A stretch of DNA of 64,000 nucleotides from Seonamhaeicola sediminis (GCF_004358095.2 NZ_SMZJ02000001.1:186001-250000), one strand, 5' to 3'. Counted from the stretch's first letter, positions 17,548 to 26,073 are shown. The notes: generated by a model from the sequence alone, not told the origin. Program-made: numbers and translations.

Positions 17548-17718
17548 ATGAAAAAAATAATCCCTATAGAGGAAGGAGACTACTACTTAACCCCCGAAGG
17601 CTATAAATGCTTTACAGAGCAATACCACTTAAAACGTGGTTACTGTTGCGAAAGCAATTGTAGACATTGTCCTTATGGTTACAATCCTAAAACTAATTCT
17701 GCAAAAAAAAACAACTAA
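17548..17718 (+). CDS. DUF5522-type small cysteine-rich protein
   Basis: A 56-residue protein beginning MKKIIPIEEGDYYLTPEGYK. Five cysteines are present: C21, then the cluster GYCCESNCRHCPYGY (C33, C34, C38, C41). The core pattern of a tyrosine-containing TPEGY and a clustered CC..NC..CPYG is typical of the short DUF5522 proteins found widely in Bacteroidota. The cysteines could bind zinc or a metal cluster; the function is unknown. It is divergent from the acd-like gene and has its own abutting promoter. Length and composition support a real gene despite its small size. Confidence 0.82.
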   Translation: MKKIIPIEEGDYYLTPEGYKCFTEQYHLKRGYCCESNCRHCPYGYNPKTNSAKKNN

Positions 17719-17840
17719 CTAGTTGGTATGATTATTGATGTTATTTAACAAACCGAAAAGCAATTTAAAACTGCTTATATAACCTAGCGCAGTTAACATT
17801 AGTTTATTAAATTTACTATAATCATTAAAAAAATTGCATT

Positions 17841-18407
17841 ATGAAGACATTATTAAGAACCATTTCACTACTTATCGTTCTGTTGGTAGTTTCATCATGT
17901 AGCTCTGTGAGAGTTGCAGCAGATTATGATAAAAACGTCAATTTTGACACGTATAAAACCTTTGCTTTTTTTAAAACTGGTATTGATAAAGCAGAAATAA
18001 GCGACTTAGATAAACGTAGGATTTTAAGGGCTATTGAAGCTAATATGTTAGCTAAAGGATATATAAAATCTGAAAAACCTGATTTATTGGTAAGCATTTT
18101 TACCAAATCCAACCAACGTGTTGATGTTTATAATAACGCCTGGGGTTGGGGCGGATGGGGCTGGGGAGCTGGTTGGGGACCTGGTTTTTGGGGACCTGGA
18201 TGGGGCTGGGGTTGGAATCAACCTATGGTATCAACAAGTACTCAAGGCACATTATTTATTGATTTAATTGATGCTAATAAAAAGGAATTGGTGTGGCAAG
18301 GTGTTGGAACAGGTTATTTAAGCAGAAATATGGAGAAGAAAGAAGAACGTATTAAAGAATTTGTTTCTAAGATTTTTGAAAAATATCCTCCAGACGTTCA
18401 ACAATAA
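17841..18407 (+). CDS. DUF4136 domain lipoprotein
   Basis: A lipoprotein anchored by Cys20 (LLVVSSC). The mature part has the DUF4136 plan: DYDKNVNFDTYKTFAFF, a region DLDKRRILRAIEANMLAKGY, PDLLVSIF, and a C-terminal GTLFIDLIDANKKELVWQG. In the middle (about residues 100-127) is a tract of alternating tryptophan and glycine, for example WGWGGWGWGAGWGPGF, which expands a short loop of the family. The domain is common in envelope proteins but its function is unknown. Preceded by 122 bases without an obvious TAnnTTTG box. Confidence 0.85.
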   Translation: MKTLLRTISLLIVLLVVSSCSSVRVAADYDKNVNFDTYKTFAFFKTGIDKAEISDLDKRRILRAIEANMLAKGYIKSEKPDLLVSIFTKSNQRVDVYNNAWGWGGWGWGAGWGPGFWGPGWGWGWNQPMVSTSTQGTLFIDLIDANKKELVWQGVGTGYLSRNMEKKEERIKEFVSKIFEKYPPDVQQ

Positions 18408-18414
18408 GAATAAG

Positions 18415-18441
18415 AAAAGCAGCTTTTAGCTGCTTTTTGTT
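18415..18441 (+). terminator. Rho-independent terminator after the DUF4136 gene
   Basis: AAAAGCAGC-TTTTA-GCTGCTTTT forms a nine-pair stem followed by a T-rich tract, starting eight bases past the stop codon. Confidence 0.8.
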
Positions 18442-18695
18442 TTAAGGGAAATTTAGTTTTGCATGTCCATTATCAACCAACAATTGATTTATATCTATTC
18501 CATCAACAATAACATTAGCTAAATAACATCCACACGCACCTAGCTTATCTTTTTAGGAATGGATTTCAACCTCACCTTTTCAGTATTTTTTCTCTTAAAA
18601 CATTACTTACTTAATACCTTCATCACGTTCATCACCCTGTAACTTTGGAGTATCAACTCCATAACATCTTAATTTTATTTACCGAAAATGAAGAA
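18442..18695 (-). pseudogene. Broken staphylococcal-nuclease-like (thermonuclease) gene
   Basis: The 465-base gap before the aromatic hydroxylase gene holds the relic of an SNase-fold nuclease on the minus strand. One frame reads LRCYGVDTPKLQGDERDEGI, close to the family motif RLyGVDTPEl. A second frame, about 85 bases later, reads KDKLGACGCYLANVIVDG, then IDINQLLVDNGHAKL, close to DkyGRYLAdViVdG..lN..LV..GhA. Between them lie several stops and at least two frameshifts; Arg and Tyr of the active region have become Cys (CGT to TGT). The N-terminal part is decayed. The remaining 18700-18872 stretch shows no gene. Confidence 0.7.
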
Positions 18696-18872
18696 AACTA
18701 AACCTAGCATAGCAATAAGTAACTCCAGTCTAAACATTAATTATTTTGACTTTATAACAACACATATTACATATATTAAATAACTGATTTCTAAGAATAG
18801 CACTAGCTATAAATATGTTGGGTTTTATAAGAATTTTGTATTTTTAGTAGAATAAAGATTTTAAAGGGTATC

Positions 18873-20642
18873 ATGAAAAATTCAATAGAAACAAACCCTA
18901 TTTTAAATAAGCTACCTAAGCATTTAAAACAGTTTATCAAACCTCAAAACTATGCGGATTATTCTGCTGTTGACCAAGCTGTTTGGCGCTACGTGATGCG
19001 TAAAAATGTAAACTATTTAAGTAAAGTTGCCCATAAATCGTATTTAGACGGTTTAAAAAAAACAGGGATTTCTGTTGATAGCATTCCAAACATGTACGGT
19101 ATGAACCGTATTTTAAAGGATATAGGATGGGCAGCAGTTGCAGTAGATGGTTTTATTCCACCAAATGCGTTTATGGAATTTCAGGCTTACAATGTGCTCG
19201 TTATTGCTAGTGATATTCGTCAATTAGAACACATAGAGTATACACCTGCTCCAGATATTATTCACGAGGGAGCAGGACATGCGCCCATTATAGCAAACCC
19301 AGAATATGCAGAATATTTAAGACGCTTTGGAGAGATTGGGTGCAAAGCAATTTCATCTGCTAAAGATTACGAATTATATGAAGCTGTTAGGCATTTATCA
19401 ATTATTAAAGAAGCGATAAATACACCAGAAAAGGAAATCACTCTTGCCGAAAAACATATTGAAGAATTACAACAAAATATGGGAGAACCCAGTGAAATGG
19501 CACTTATTAGAAACTTACATTGGTGGACCGTTGAATACGGACTTATAGGTACTGTTGAAAACCCTAAAATTTATGGCGCAGGTCTCTTGTCATCTATTGG
19601 CGAAAGTGAATGGTGTCTTACTGATGCCGTAAAAAAATTACCGTATACCATTCAAGCTACTTACCAAAATTTTGATATCACAAAACCACAACCTCAACTT
19701 TATGTTACCCCAGATTTTGCTCATTTAAGTTTGGTGTTAGAAGAATTTGCTAACACTATGGCATTAAGAACAGGCGGTCTCTCTGGTGTAAAAAAACTCA
19801 TTAAATCAAAAGCTTTAGGTTCTATTGAATTAAGTACTGGTTTACAAATATCGGGTGTTTTTACAGATGTCATTGAAAAGAACAATAAACCAGTTTACAT
19901 TCAAACTAAAGGTAAAACAGCCCTAGCTTATAGAGAAAAAGAATTAGTTGGTCATGGTATTGAAACACATTATAAAGGATTTGGGTCTCCTATTGGAAAA
20001 CTAAAAGGTATTAATATCGCCATTGAAGACATGAGTCCTAGAGATTTAGCAGCTTACAATATTTATGAAGAAAAAACGGTAACTCTTGAATTTGAATGTG
20101 GCATTAAAGTTTCTGGTGAAATTATTACTGGAAAGCGAAACCTGCAAGGAAAAATAATTTTAATCAGCTTTAAAGATTGCACCGTTACTCACAATGATAA
20201 TATTTTGTTTAAACCCGAATGGGGTATTTATAATATGGTCGTTGGTAAAGAAATCATTTCAGCCTTTTCTGGTCCAGCAGATTTAAACAGCTTTAATTTG
20301 ATTACCCATGTTCCTTCTGAAAAAACCATTCAAATTGAAAAATCTGAAGAACGTTTAAGATTGGAAGTACTATATCAACAAATTAGAGATTTCAGAAGTG
20401 GTAAAAACAGAACTATCTCAAGAACTAAAGTCATAGAAGAACTGATTGAAAACCACCCTAACGATTGGTTATTATCTCTAGAAATTTATGAATTAGCTTA
20501 TATTGGAAGCGAAACTGAATTATGTAAAAAAGCCTTAACTCATTTAGATAATGTAAAACACCTTAGACCCGAAGTTGGTAAATTAATTGATGACGGGATA
20601 GAGATAATTCATTTCAAAGAAAACTATATTACAAACAAATAA
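18873..20642 (+). CDS. Aromatic amino acid (phenylalanine 4-) hydroxylase, extended form
   Basis: An iron- and pterin-dependent monooxygenase, most likely converting phenylalanine to tyrosine. The two histidine iron ligands are H131 and H136 in HEGAGHAP, and the glutamate ligand is E221 in WWTVEYGLIG. In typical bacterial enzymes the second His and the Glu lie about 41 residues apart; here about 44 extra helical residues (around ISSAKDYELYEAVRHLSIIK) separate them. The catalytic part ends near residue 310, and a further 280 residues have no motif I know. At 589 residues it is about twice the length of proteobacterial PhhA. The pterin cofactor genes are not nearby. Confidence 0.88.
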   Translation: MKNSIETNPILNKLPKHLKQFIKPQNYADYSAVDQAVWRYVMRKNVNYLSKVAHKSYLDGLKKTGISVDSIPNMYGMNRILKDIGWAAVAVDGFIPPNAFMEFQAYNVLVIASDIRQLEHIEYTPAPDIIHEGAGHAPIIANPEYAEYLRRFGEIGCKAISSAKDYELYEAVRHLSIIKEAINTPEKEITLAEKHIEELQQNMGEPSEMALIRNLHWWTVEYGLIGTVENPKIYGAGLLSSIGESEWCLTDAVKKLPYTIQATYQNFDITKPQPQLYVTPDFAHLSLVLEEFANTMALRTGGLSGVKKLIKSKALGSIELSTGLQISGVFTDVIEKNNKPVYIQTKGKTALAYREKELVGHGIETHYKGFGSPIGKLKGINIAIEDMSPRDLAAYNIYEEKTVTLEFECGIKVSGEIITGKRNLQGKIILISFKDCTVTHNDNILFKPEWGIYNMVVGKEIISAFSGPADLNSFNLITHVPSEKTIQIEKSEERLRLEVLYQQIRDFRSGKNRTISRTKVIEELIENHPNDWLLSLEIYELAYIGSETELCKKALTHLDNVKHLRPEVGKLIDDGIEIIHFKENYITNK

Positions 20643-20705
20643 AATATCATGTGACTTATTCAATCTTTCAGGGTCATAAAGTCAATACTAACTTAAAATT
20701 TATTT

Positions 20706-20906
20706 ATGAAAACAGCGTTTATACTTGGAATAGCATTCCTATTATTCTTCTCTTGTACAGATAAAAAGAAAGAAGAAGAAAAGAAAATGGAACAGACTAT
20801 TCAGAAAATTGATTCTTTAAAGCAAACAGTTACAAAGGAAATTGAAGAACTAAAAGATTTCACTCAAGAGATTGAAGAAAACCTTAAAGAAATTGACAGT
20901 ATTTAA
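20706..20906 (+). CDS. Small coiled-coil lipoprotein
   Basis: 66 residues with a lipoprotein signal MKTAFILGIAFLLFFSC, modified at Cys17. The mature part is an almost pure helix of K, E, Q, I and L in heptads, for example KKMEQTIQKIDSLKQTV, expected to form a coiled coil at the inner face of the outer membrane or in the periplasm. It is followed after 11 bases by the K/E-rich exported protein, so the two are probably one transcript. No functional assignment. Confidence 0.7.
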   Translation: MKTAFILGIAFLLFFSCTDKKKEEEKKMEQTIQKIDSLKQTVTKEIEELKDFTQEIEENLKEIDSI

Positions 20907-20917
20907 AAACACTCATT

Positions 20918-21526
20918 ATGAAAACTATAAAACTATTATTCTTATTATTCCTATTGTTGAACTTTATAGGTACACCTCAAATTTATGCTCAAGGAAAAAG
21001 TAAAGAAAAGAAATTGGAACAAGTTCAGAAAAAGAACTCAAAAGAGGTTAAACAAAACGGAAAGGAAAAAGTAAAAGAAGGCAAGGAAAAGGTAATTAGC
21101 GAAGGCGAAAAAAAGATAAAAGAGCAGAAAACAGAAAAGGTTAAGAAAGAAATTAAAGAGACAAAAGAATTTAAAGGCGATGGCAATGCATACGGAAGAA
21201 ATAAATACAATCTGAGCGGTAAAGAGTTTGGAAAACTAAGATCTCAAGAAGCTCAAGAAAAAATAGAGGAAAAGGAAAAACGCATTAAAAGTAGTGAAAG
21301 AACACTTGACGAGGGTAGGGAACGTATAAGAAAAGCTAAAGAGCGCTTAGAAAAACAAAAAAAAGAAAAAGCAATTACCGAAGAAGAGGCTAAAGAAAAA
21401 GAAGAAAAAGTTCATAGAGCGGAGAAAAAACTAGATGAGCTTGACGAAAAAATCAAAAAACAGAAAGAGAAAACTAAAAAAGAAAAAAAGGCCTTAGAAG
21501 AAATTAAGGTTAAGGATAATGATTAA
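20918..21526 (+). CDS. Exported lysine/glutamate-rich coiled-coil protein
   Basis: 202 residues with the signal peptide MKTIKLLFLLFLLLNFIG ending near IYAQ. The mature sequence is more than half K and E and is predicted to be long helices, for example EEKEKRIKSSERTLDEGRER and the tail KKQKEKTKKEKKALEEIKVK. A short non-coil island, GDGNAYGRNKYNLSGKEFG, interrupts the coil near residue 95. It could be a structural spacer or nucleic-acid or polyanion binder in the envelope. I recognise no family. It forms a pair with the small lipoprotein upstream and ends in a strong terminator. Confidence 0.7.
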   Translation: MKTIKLLFLLFLLLNFIGTPQIYAQGKSKEKKLEQVQKKNSKEVKQNGKEKVKEGKEKVISEGEKKIKEQKTEKVKKEIKETKEFKGDGNAYGRNKYNLSGKEFGKLRSQEAQEKIEEKEKRIKSSERTLDEGRERIRKAKERLEKQKKEKAITEEEAKEKEEKVHRAEKKLDELDEKIKKQKEKTKKEKKALEEIKVKDND

Positions 21527-21556
21527 TTAGTATTGTATATTTTTTTCTAAAAGAAT

Positions 21557-21599
21557 AATGCCCTTGAAAAGTTCCTCAGTTTTAAAGGGCATTTTTTTT
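21557..21599 (+). terminator. Terminator after the K/E-rich gene
   Basis: AATGCCCTT and AAGGGCATT pair, with AAAA/TTTT extending the stem after a one-base mismatch, and a run of eight T follows. The loop includes GTTCCTCAG. It lies between convergent genes. Confidence 0.75.
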
Positions 21600-21616
21600 A
21601 ATATAGACAATGTTAC

Positions 21617-22366
21617 TTATCTGTATTTATCCAAAATAGTTTTAGTAAACTTACTTAAAACTAATTTACCACTAATGGCTGCGCGCTCTTGCAATAGCAC
21701 ATCCCAATGACTGGTTCCTTCCCAAATAACTTTTTTCATTTCTTTTAAAGCCTCAGGATTGTATGTAGCTAATTTGGCTGCTAGAGCATTTACAGCCTCG
21801 TCTAGTTCTTCGGTAGTGTTGAAAATTTCGGTATATAATCCTTTTTCTTTAGCCCAATCTGCAGAATAAAATCTTTCGGCATCAATAGTTATTTGAGACA
21901 TAGCGGTTTTACCAATTTTCTTAGAAACAGCAGGTTCAATGACAAAAGGCCCAATACCAATACTCAATTCACTTAGTTTTATAGATGCGTACTGCGTTGC
22001 CAAACAATAATCTGTAGCGGCAGCTAAACCAACACCTCCTCCAACAGCTTTTCCTTGCACCCTACCCACAATAAGTTTTGAGCATTTACGCATGGCATTA
22101 ATTACGCTAGCAAAACCCGAGAAAAACTGTTTTCCTGTTTCTGCATCTTCAATAGCTATTAACTCATTTAAGCTAGCACCAGCACAAAAAGTTCTGTTTC
22201 CTGAACTTTTAAGAACAATAACATTAACAGCTTCATTCTTGCTTGCTTCTAAAATAGTTTGCTCCAGCTTTTGTAAAACATCGCTGGGCATGGCATTTTT
22301 ATTAGGGTGGAAAAACTCAATGTATCCAACCTGGGCATTAATTGTGAGTTTAACGTAAGATTCCAT
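21617..22366 (-). CDS. Enoyl-CoA hydratase/isomerase family protein
   Basis: A crotonase-fold enzyme acting on CoA thioesters. The oxyanion-hole and CoA-binding segments are present: NRTFCAGASLNEL (near residue 60), and GRVQGKAVGGGVGLAAATDY (about 101-120). The following SELSIGIGPFVIEPAVSKKIG is typical. The usual catalytic glutamate of hydratases near LGI..G..P is replaced by the variant SIGIGPFVIEP, so the reaction (hydratase, isomerase, other) is open. The ATG giving MESYVKLTINA was chosen; a GTG two codons upstream is the alternative. Confidence 0.85.
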   Translation of the reverse strand: MESYVKLTINAQVGYIEFFHPNKNAMPSDVLQKLEQTILEASKNEAVNVIVLKSSGNRTFCAGASLNELIAIEDAETGKQFFSGFASVINAMRKCSKLIVGRVQGKAVGGGVGLAAATDYCLATQYASIKLSELSIGIGPFVIEPAVSKKIGKTAMSQITIDAERFYSADWAKEKGLYTEIFNTTEELDEAVNALAAKLATYNPEALKEMKKVIWEGTSHWDVLLQERAAISGKLVLSKFTKTILDKYR

Positions 22367-22473
22367 AGTCACTTTTGCTGGGGTTGAAGATACACAAAAA
22401 ATATATGAAATGATTTAGTAACACTTGTTACATACCATATTTTTAATAATACAGACATTTGTACAAAAACAAG

Positions 22474-22779
22474 ATGGGATTATTGAGTATACTATTTGGA
22501 AACAAAAAAAACATGATTGAAGATTTTAAAAACAGAGGTGCTATTATTGTAGATGTGAGGACACCTCAAGAGTATCAACAAGGCGCAATAAAAGGTTCAA
22601 AAAACATACCGTTACAGATGCTGAATTCTAAAATTGATGAGCTTAGAAAATTAAATAAGCCTGTAATTACTTGTTGTGCCAGTGGTATGCGCTCTGGTAG
22701 TGCCTGTAGTATTTTAAAGCCACATGGTATTGAGGTGATGAATGGTGGCGATTGGCAACGTTTATCCAGAAACTTTTAG
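22474..22779 (+). CDS. Rhodanese-like domain protein
   Basis: A single rhodanese domain of 101 residues that would carry sulfur as a persulfide. It shows GAIIVDVRTPQEYQQGAIKG, SKNIPLQML and the active-site loop TCCASGMRSGSAC, whose cysteine (the second of CC) is the acceptor. The ATG of MGLLSILFGNKKNM was chosen; five more upstream codons begin with a TTG close to a GACATTTG motif that may be the -7 element. The short hydrophobic N-terminus could touch the membrane. Divergent from the crotonase gene. Confidence 0.85.
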   Translation: MGLLSILFGNKKNMIEDFKNRGAIIVDVRTPQEYQQGAIKGSKNIPLQMLNSKIDELRKLNKPVITCCASGMRSGSACSILKPHGIEVMNGGDWQRLSRNF

Positions 22780-22960
22780 TGTAATCTTTTTAGATTTTAA
22801 AAAGTTTCTCAAAAACAAACAATGGAAAGTATATAAAACAAAAAAACATTAGTTTCCTTCGACATAAGAAGTCTAACCAATGTGATTATAGCTTGTTAAT
22901 TAACAATACAAATATATAACTGAAATTGTATGTTTAATTTACCTAAATGTTAAACAATGA

Positions 22961-23611
22961 TTAAATTAAGTTATTCTTTCTAGCCTTTTGTACAGCCTCT
23001 AACTTGTTGTGTACTTGAAGTTTTCTGTAAATATTTTCAATATGTTTCCTAATAGTTCCTGTTGATAGAATCAAGTTGTCGGCAATAGCACTATAACTCA
23101 AACCTTTACTAAGTTGTTCTAGCACCTCAACTTCTCTGTTGGTTAACGTTATTTCTTCATTTTCTTCACTGTTATTAAAAACAACGGGGTTTCTTAACAA
23201 CTTAAGGGTTTTCATTGCAATGGAAGGATTCATGGCAGCAGCGCCATTTAAAGTATCTTTTATGCCTTCGTACAATTCCTTTGGATTGACTTCTTTAAGT
23301 AAATAACCATCAGCTCCAGCTTTGATAGCATTAAATATGTTTTCATCATCATCAAAAACTGTAAGCATGATTATTTTAATATGAGGGTACTTTTGCTTTA
23401 CCTTTTCAGTGGCTTCAATGCCATTTACTATAGGCATTTCAATATCCATTAAAATCAATTCTGGTTTATGATTTTCATTTAGTTTTATCATTAAATCATC
23501 CCCATTACTGGAGGTAAAACTTACCTTGATATCATCAAAAAACGATAGTTTTTCAGTAACTGCTTTAATTAAAAAGCTATTATCATCTACTATAGCAACT
23601 TTAATAATCAT
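22961..23611 (-). CDS. LuxR/NarL-type response regulator
   Basis: Two-component response regulator. The receiver domain has the acidic pocket at D9/D10 and the phosphoacceptor D56 in LILMDIEMP; the conserved Thr is in LTVFDDDENIF and the Lys in GYLLKEVNPKE. The LuxR-type helix-turn-helix (about residues 153-205) includes LTNREVEVLEQLSKGLSY and GTIRKHIENIYRKL. Its start overlaps the stop of the sensor kinase gene by four bases, so the pair is translated together. Confidence 0.93.
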   Translation of the reverse strand: MIIKVAIVDDNSFLIKAVTEKLSFFDDIKVSFTSSNGDDLMIKLNENHKPELILMDIEMPIVNGIEATEKVKQKYPHIKIIMLTVFDDDENIFNAIKAGADGYLLKEVNPKELYEGIKDTLNGAAAMNPSIAMKTLKLLRNPVVFNNSEENEEITLTNREVEVLEQLSKGLSYSAIADNLILSTGTIRKHIENIYRKLQVHNKLEAVQKARKNNLI

Positions 23612-25554
23612 ACACTTAAAATAATCTTAGTTCCCTTTCTAATTTGACTTTTATAAATAATAGTAGCATCCATATCGTTAGCACGTTTTTTCATATTGCT
23701 TAGTCCATTACCTGCTTCAATTTCATTTATATCAAAGCCTATTCCGTTATCGCTTATTGTAAACACCACTGCTTCATATTTCTTTTTAATATGAATTTCA
23801 ATATTTGAAGCATCGGCATATTTAATAGCATTATTAACAGCTTCCTGAATAATTCTATAAATATTCATGCCTCTAACTGATGTAAATACTAACTCTTTTG
23901 AAAGCGCTTCATCCATATTAAACCTAAAATTTGAGTTTGAAGCTGATATATTGGCTTTATCAATAAAATTAGAAATTCTGGCCTGTAAATCTTCAAGTGT
24001 AATTTCATTTTTATTCATTGCCCAAATAGTATCTCGCAACTCGTTAATAGTTTCTTTAGTAAAGGCACTTATATCTGTTAACTTTCCTTTTAATTTATTG
24101 TTGGTAATTTTAAAACCGTATTGTAAATTTTCTATGGAAGAAATAATAAAAGTAAGTTGAGCACCAATATTGTCATGCAAATCTCTTGAAATCCTCAGGC
24201 GTTGTTCTTGAAGTTTATTGTGGGTTTCAATTTCTACTAAAGCTTGTCTAAGCTCGCTCTCTTTTTGTAATTGCTTGTTTCTTAATTTTTGCTGGTTGTA
24301 GAGCAAATAGCCCAAAAGAAACAACAGTAAGGCAAGAGTAACTAATCCAATTATTTGCGTGTTTTTCCTGTTTAATTTAAGTTCTTTTTCAGCTATTTCT
24401 GCACGTTGCGTCTGTATTTCTTTTTCCCGCTCTGCTGAATTATATTTCTCCTGAACTTCAGCAATTTCTTTGGTTATTCTACTATTATAAATAGTATCAT
24501 TTATTGATTTAAATAATTGCCTATAGTACAACACACTATCTGGTATCCTTTTAAAGGCATAATACGAAGCCAACTTATCATAGGCATCCATTTTTAGTTC
24601 ATTAATATTAAAACTTTTAGACAAATTCAAACCTTCATACAAGTAGTTTCTAGCTTTATTAAAGTCTCCTAAATCTAAATACAAACCTGCTAAATGTAAA
24701 GATGTACTTGTAATACCATAACTATCTTTTAGCTCTTCTCTTAATTTTAATGATTTTGTATTATAGTCAATGGCTTCTAGATATTTTTTCATATCATGTA
24801 AAATACCACCGTAGTTATTATAAAGTCCTGCTAATTCTTTTTTGTAATTATACTTTAAAGCTAGGTCTATACTTTTTAAATAATAGGCTTCACTTTGAAC
24901 TGTGTCCTTTAAAAACAAATAGGCATTAGCAATATTATTGTAGGTTCTTGTAAGCCCTAAATTATCATTTATACTTTTGTTAACATCTGCAATCTCAAGA
25001 TGTGTTTCAAGTGCCTTTTGGTATTGTTTTAAACCTCTGTAAATATTGGCAATATTGCTTTTAATGTAGGCAATATAGCGTGTGTGATTTTTTTCCTCAT
25101 AAATCTTGAGAGCCTTTGTAGCATAGAAAATAGCCGAATCTAATTTAAAGGTGTTCTGATGTATAAGACCTATTTTACTGTAGAGGGCTGCAATGCCCAT
25201 GGTATCTTTCAGTACACTTCTAATTTTTAAAGAAGCATCATAATACTTTAACGCCTTTTTATAATCTGCTAGATTATAATGTAGAATACCAATATCATTA
25301 TATGCCTGCGCTTCTCCAACTTGGTTACTGGTTTCTTTAGAAAGTTTTAAAGCTAAATTACCATATTTAAAAGCAGAATCTATAGACTCAGTTCTATAAT
25401 ACCAACATAAATCTCCGTAAGCCTTTATTTTAATAGAATCTGAAGGTTTTTTAAATATGACCGTTTTTAAACTGTCGATTATCTTAGAATGATCCTGAGA
25501 GAAACAAAACGAAGTAAGGAATAAAAAAGCGAATGAGAGTAACTTTTTTTTCAT
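23608..25554 (-). CDS. TPR-containing sensor histidine kinase
   Basis: 648 residues. A signal-like N-terminus (MKKKLLSFAFLFLTSFCF) is followed by about six to seven TPR units (residues about 55-330), a coiled-coil region and one transmembrane helix (TQIIGLVTLALLLFLLGYLL, near residue 400). The kinase part is the HisKA_3/NarX class: phospho-acceptor motif RISRDLHDNIGAQL near residue 455, and an HATPase with a N-box (IIQEAVNNAIKYA) and G-box (ISDNGIGFD). The TPRs lie outside the cytoplasm and probably sense a protein or peptide partner. A 94-residue gene ends six bases upstream. Confidence 0.93.
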   Translation of the reverse strand: MKKKLLSFAFLFLTSFCFSQDHSKIIDSLKTVIFKKPSDSIKIKAYGDLCWYYRTESIDSAFKYGNLALKLSKETSNQVGEAQAYNDIGILHYNLADYKKALKYYDASLKIRSVLKDTMGIAALYSKIGLIHQNTFKLDSAIFYATKALKIYEEKNHTRYIAYIKSNIANIYRGLKQYQKALETHLEIADVNKSINDNLGLTRTYNNIANAYLFLKDTVQSEAYYLKSIDLALKYNYKKELAGLYNNYGGILHDMKKYLEAIDYNTKSLKLREELKDSYGITSTSLHLAGLYLDLGDFNKARNYLYEGLNLSKSFNINELKMDAYDKLASYYAFKRIPDSVLYYRQLFKSINDTIYNSRITKEIAEVQEKYNSAEREKEIQTQRAEIAEKELKLNRKNTQIIGLVTLALLLFLLGYLLYNQQKLRNKQLQKESELRQALVEIETHNKLQEQRLRISRDLHDNIGAQLTFIISSIENLQYGFKITNNKLKGKLTDISAFTKETINELRDTIWAMNKNEITLEDLQARISNFIDKANISASNSNFRFNMDEALSKELVFTSVRGMNIYRIIQEAVNNAIKYADASNIEIHIKKKYEAVVFTISDNGIGFDINEIEAGNGLSNMKKRANDMDATIIYKSQIRKGTKIILSV

Positions 25555-25560
25555 AAAAAA

Positions 25561-25845
25561 TCATTGACCTTTCTCAAATATAAACTTTTGAAGCGAAAGA
25601 AGTTGTTTAACAACTTCAAAAAAACTTTGAAGTAGTTTTGAATTGATTTCATTACACAAAACAACTTTATTAACTAAAATACTATTTTCTTTTTTTGCCA
25701 ATATTAACTTATTTTTCAAAATAAAATAATCTGAATCTAACTTAGACTTCATATTTAAAGTAACTGTACAAATTTTTATCATACAGCTTATACAAGCTGC
25801 AATAGCTATAGATATAGAAGTTTCTAAAAAGATGTTAAAATCCAT
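25561..25845 (-). CDS. Small membrane protein upstream of the TPR kinase
   Basis: 94 residues: one hydrophobic N-terminal segment (IAIAACISCMIKICTVTL, about residues 13-30) then a helical, partly coiled-coil cytoplasmic or periplasmic part with repeating leucines (DYFILKNKLILAKKENSILV). No family recognised. It lies in the same direction as the sensor kinase with six bases between stop and start. It could be an accessory protein of the two-component system. The upstream terminator of the propeller gene and the start of this gene are 45 bases apart, leaving room for its promoter. Confidence 0.55.
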   Translation of the reverse strand: MDFNIFLETSISIAIAACISCMIKICTVTLNMKSKLDSDYFILKNKLILAKKENSILVNKVVLCNEINSKLLQSFFEVVKQLLSLQKFIFEKGQ

Positions 25846-25887
25846 TATTTCTTATACTTGTGTTTTACTAAGGTCTATGTAGCCATA

Positions 25888-25931
25888 AAAAAACACCAAC
25901 CACAAAAACTTAATTTTGTAAATTGGTGTTT
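25888..25931 (-). terminator. Terminator after the propeller protein gene
   Basis: On the minus strand AAACACCAA pairs with TTGGTGTTT, and an inner ACAAAA pairs with TTTTGT; the stem ends in seven T. It lies about 140 bases after the stop codon of the propeller gene. Confidence 0.7.
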
Positions 25932-26073
25932 CCTATATGAACTGATTAATAGCACACATAATTTACAATTAAATATAATTGTTATTATAATTATTCGACG
26001 AAATACCTTTAAAAAAGATTAAGCGCAATAAAATAATTACCACGCCTAATCAAACAAATCTCAACAACAAGAT

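Noticed and set aside
22780-22830. AATCT-TTTT-AGATT hairpin after the rhodanese gene
   Set aside because: Only five pairs and no clear T run; too weak to call a terminator.
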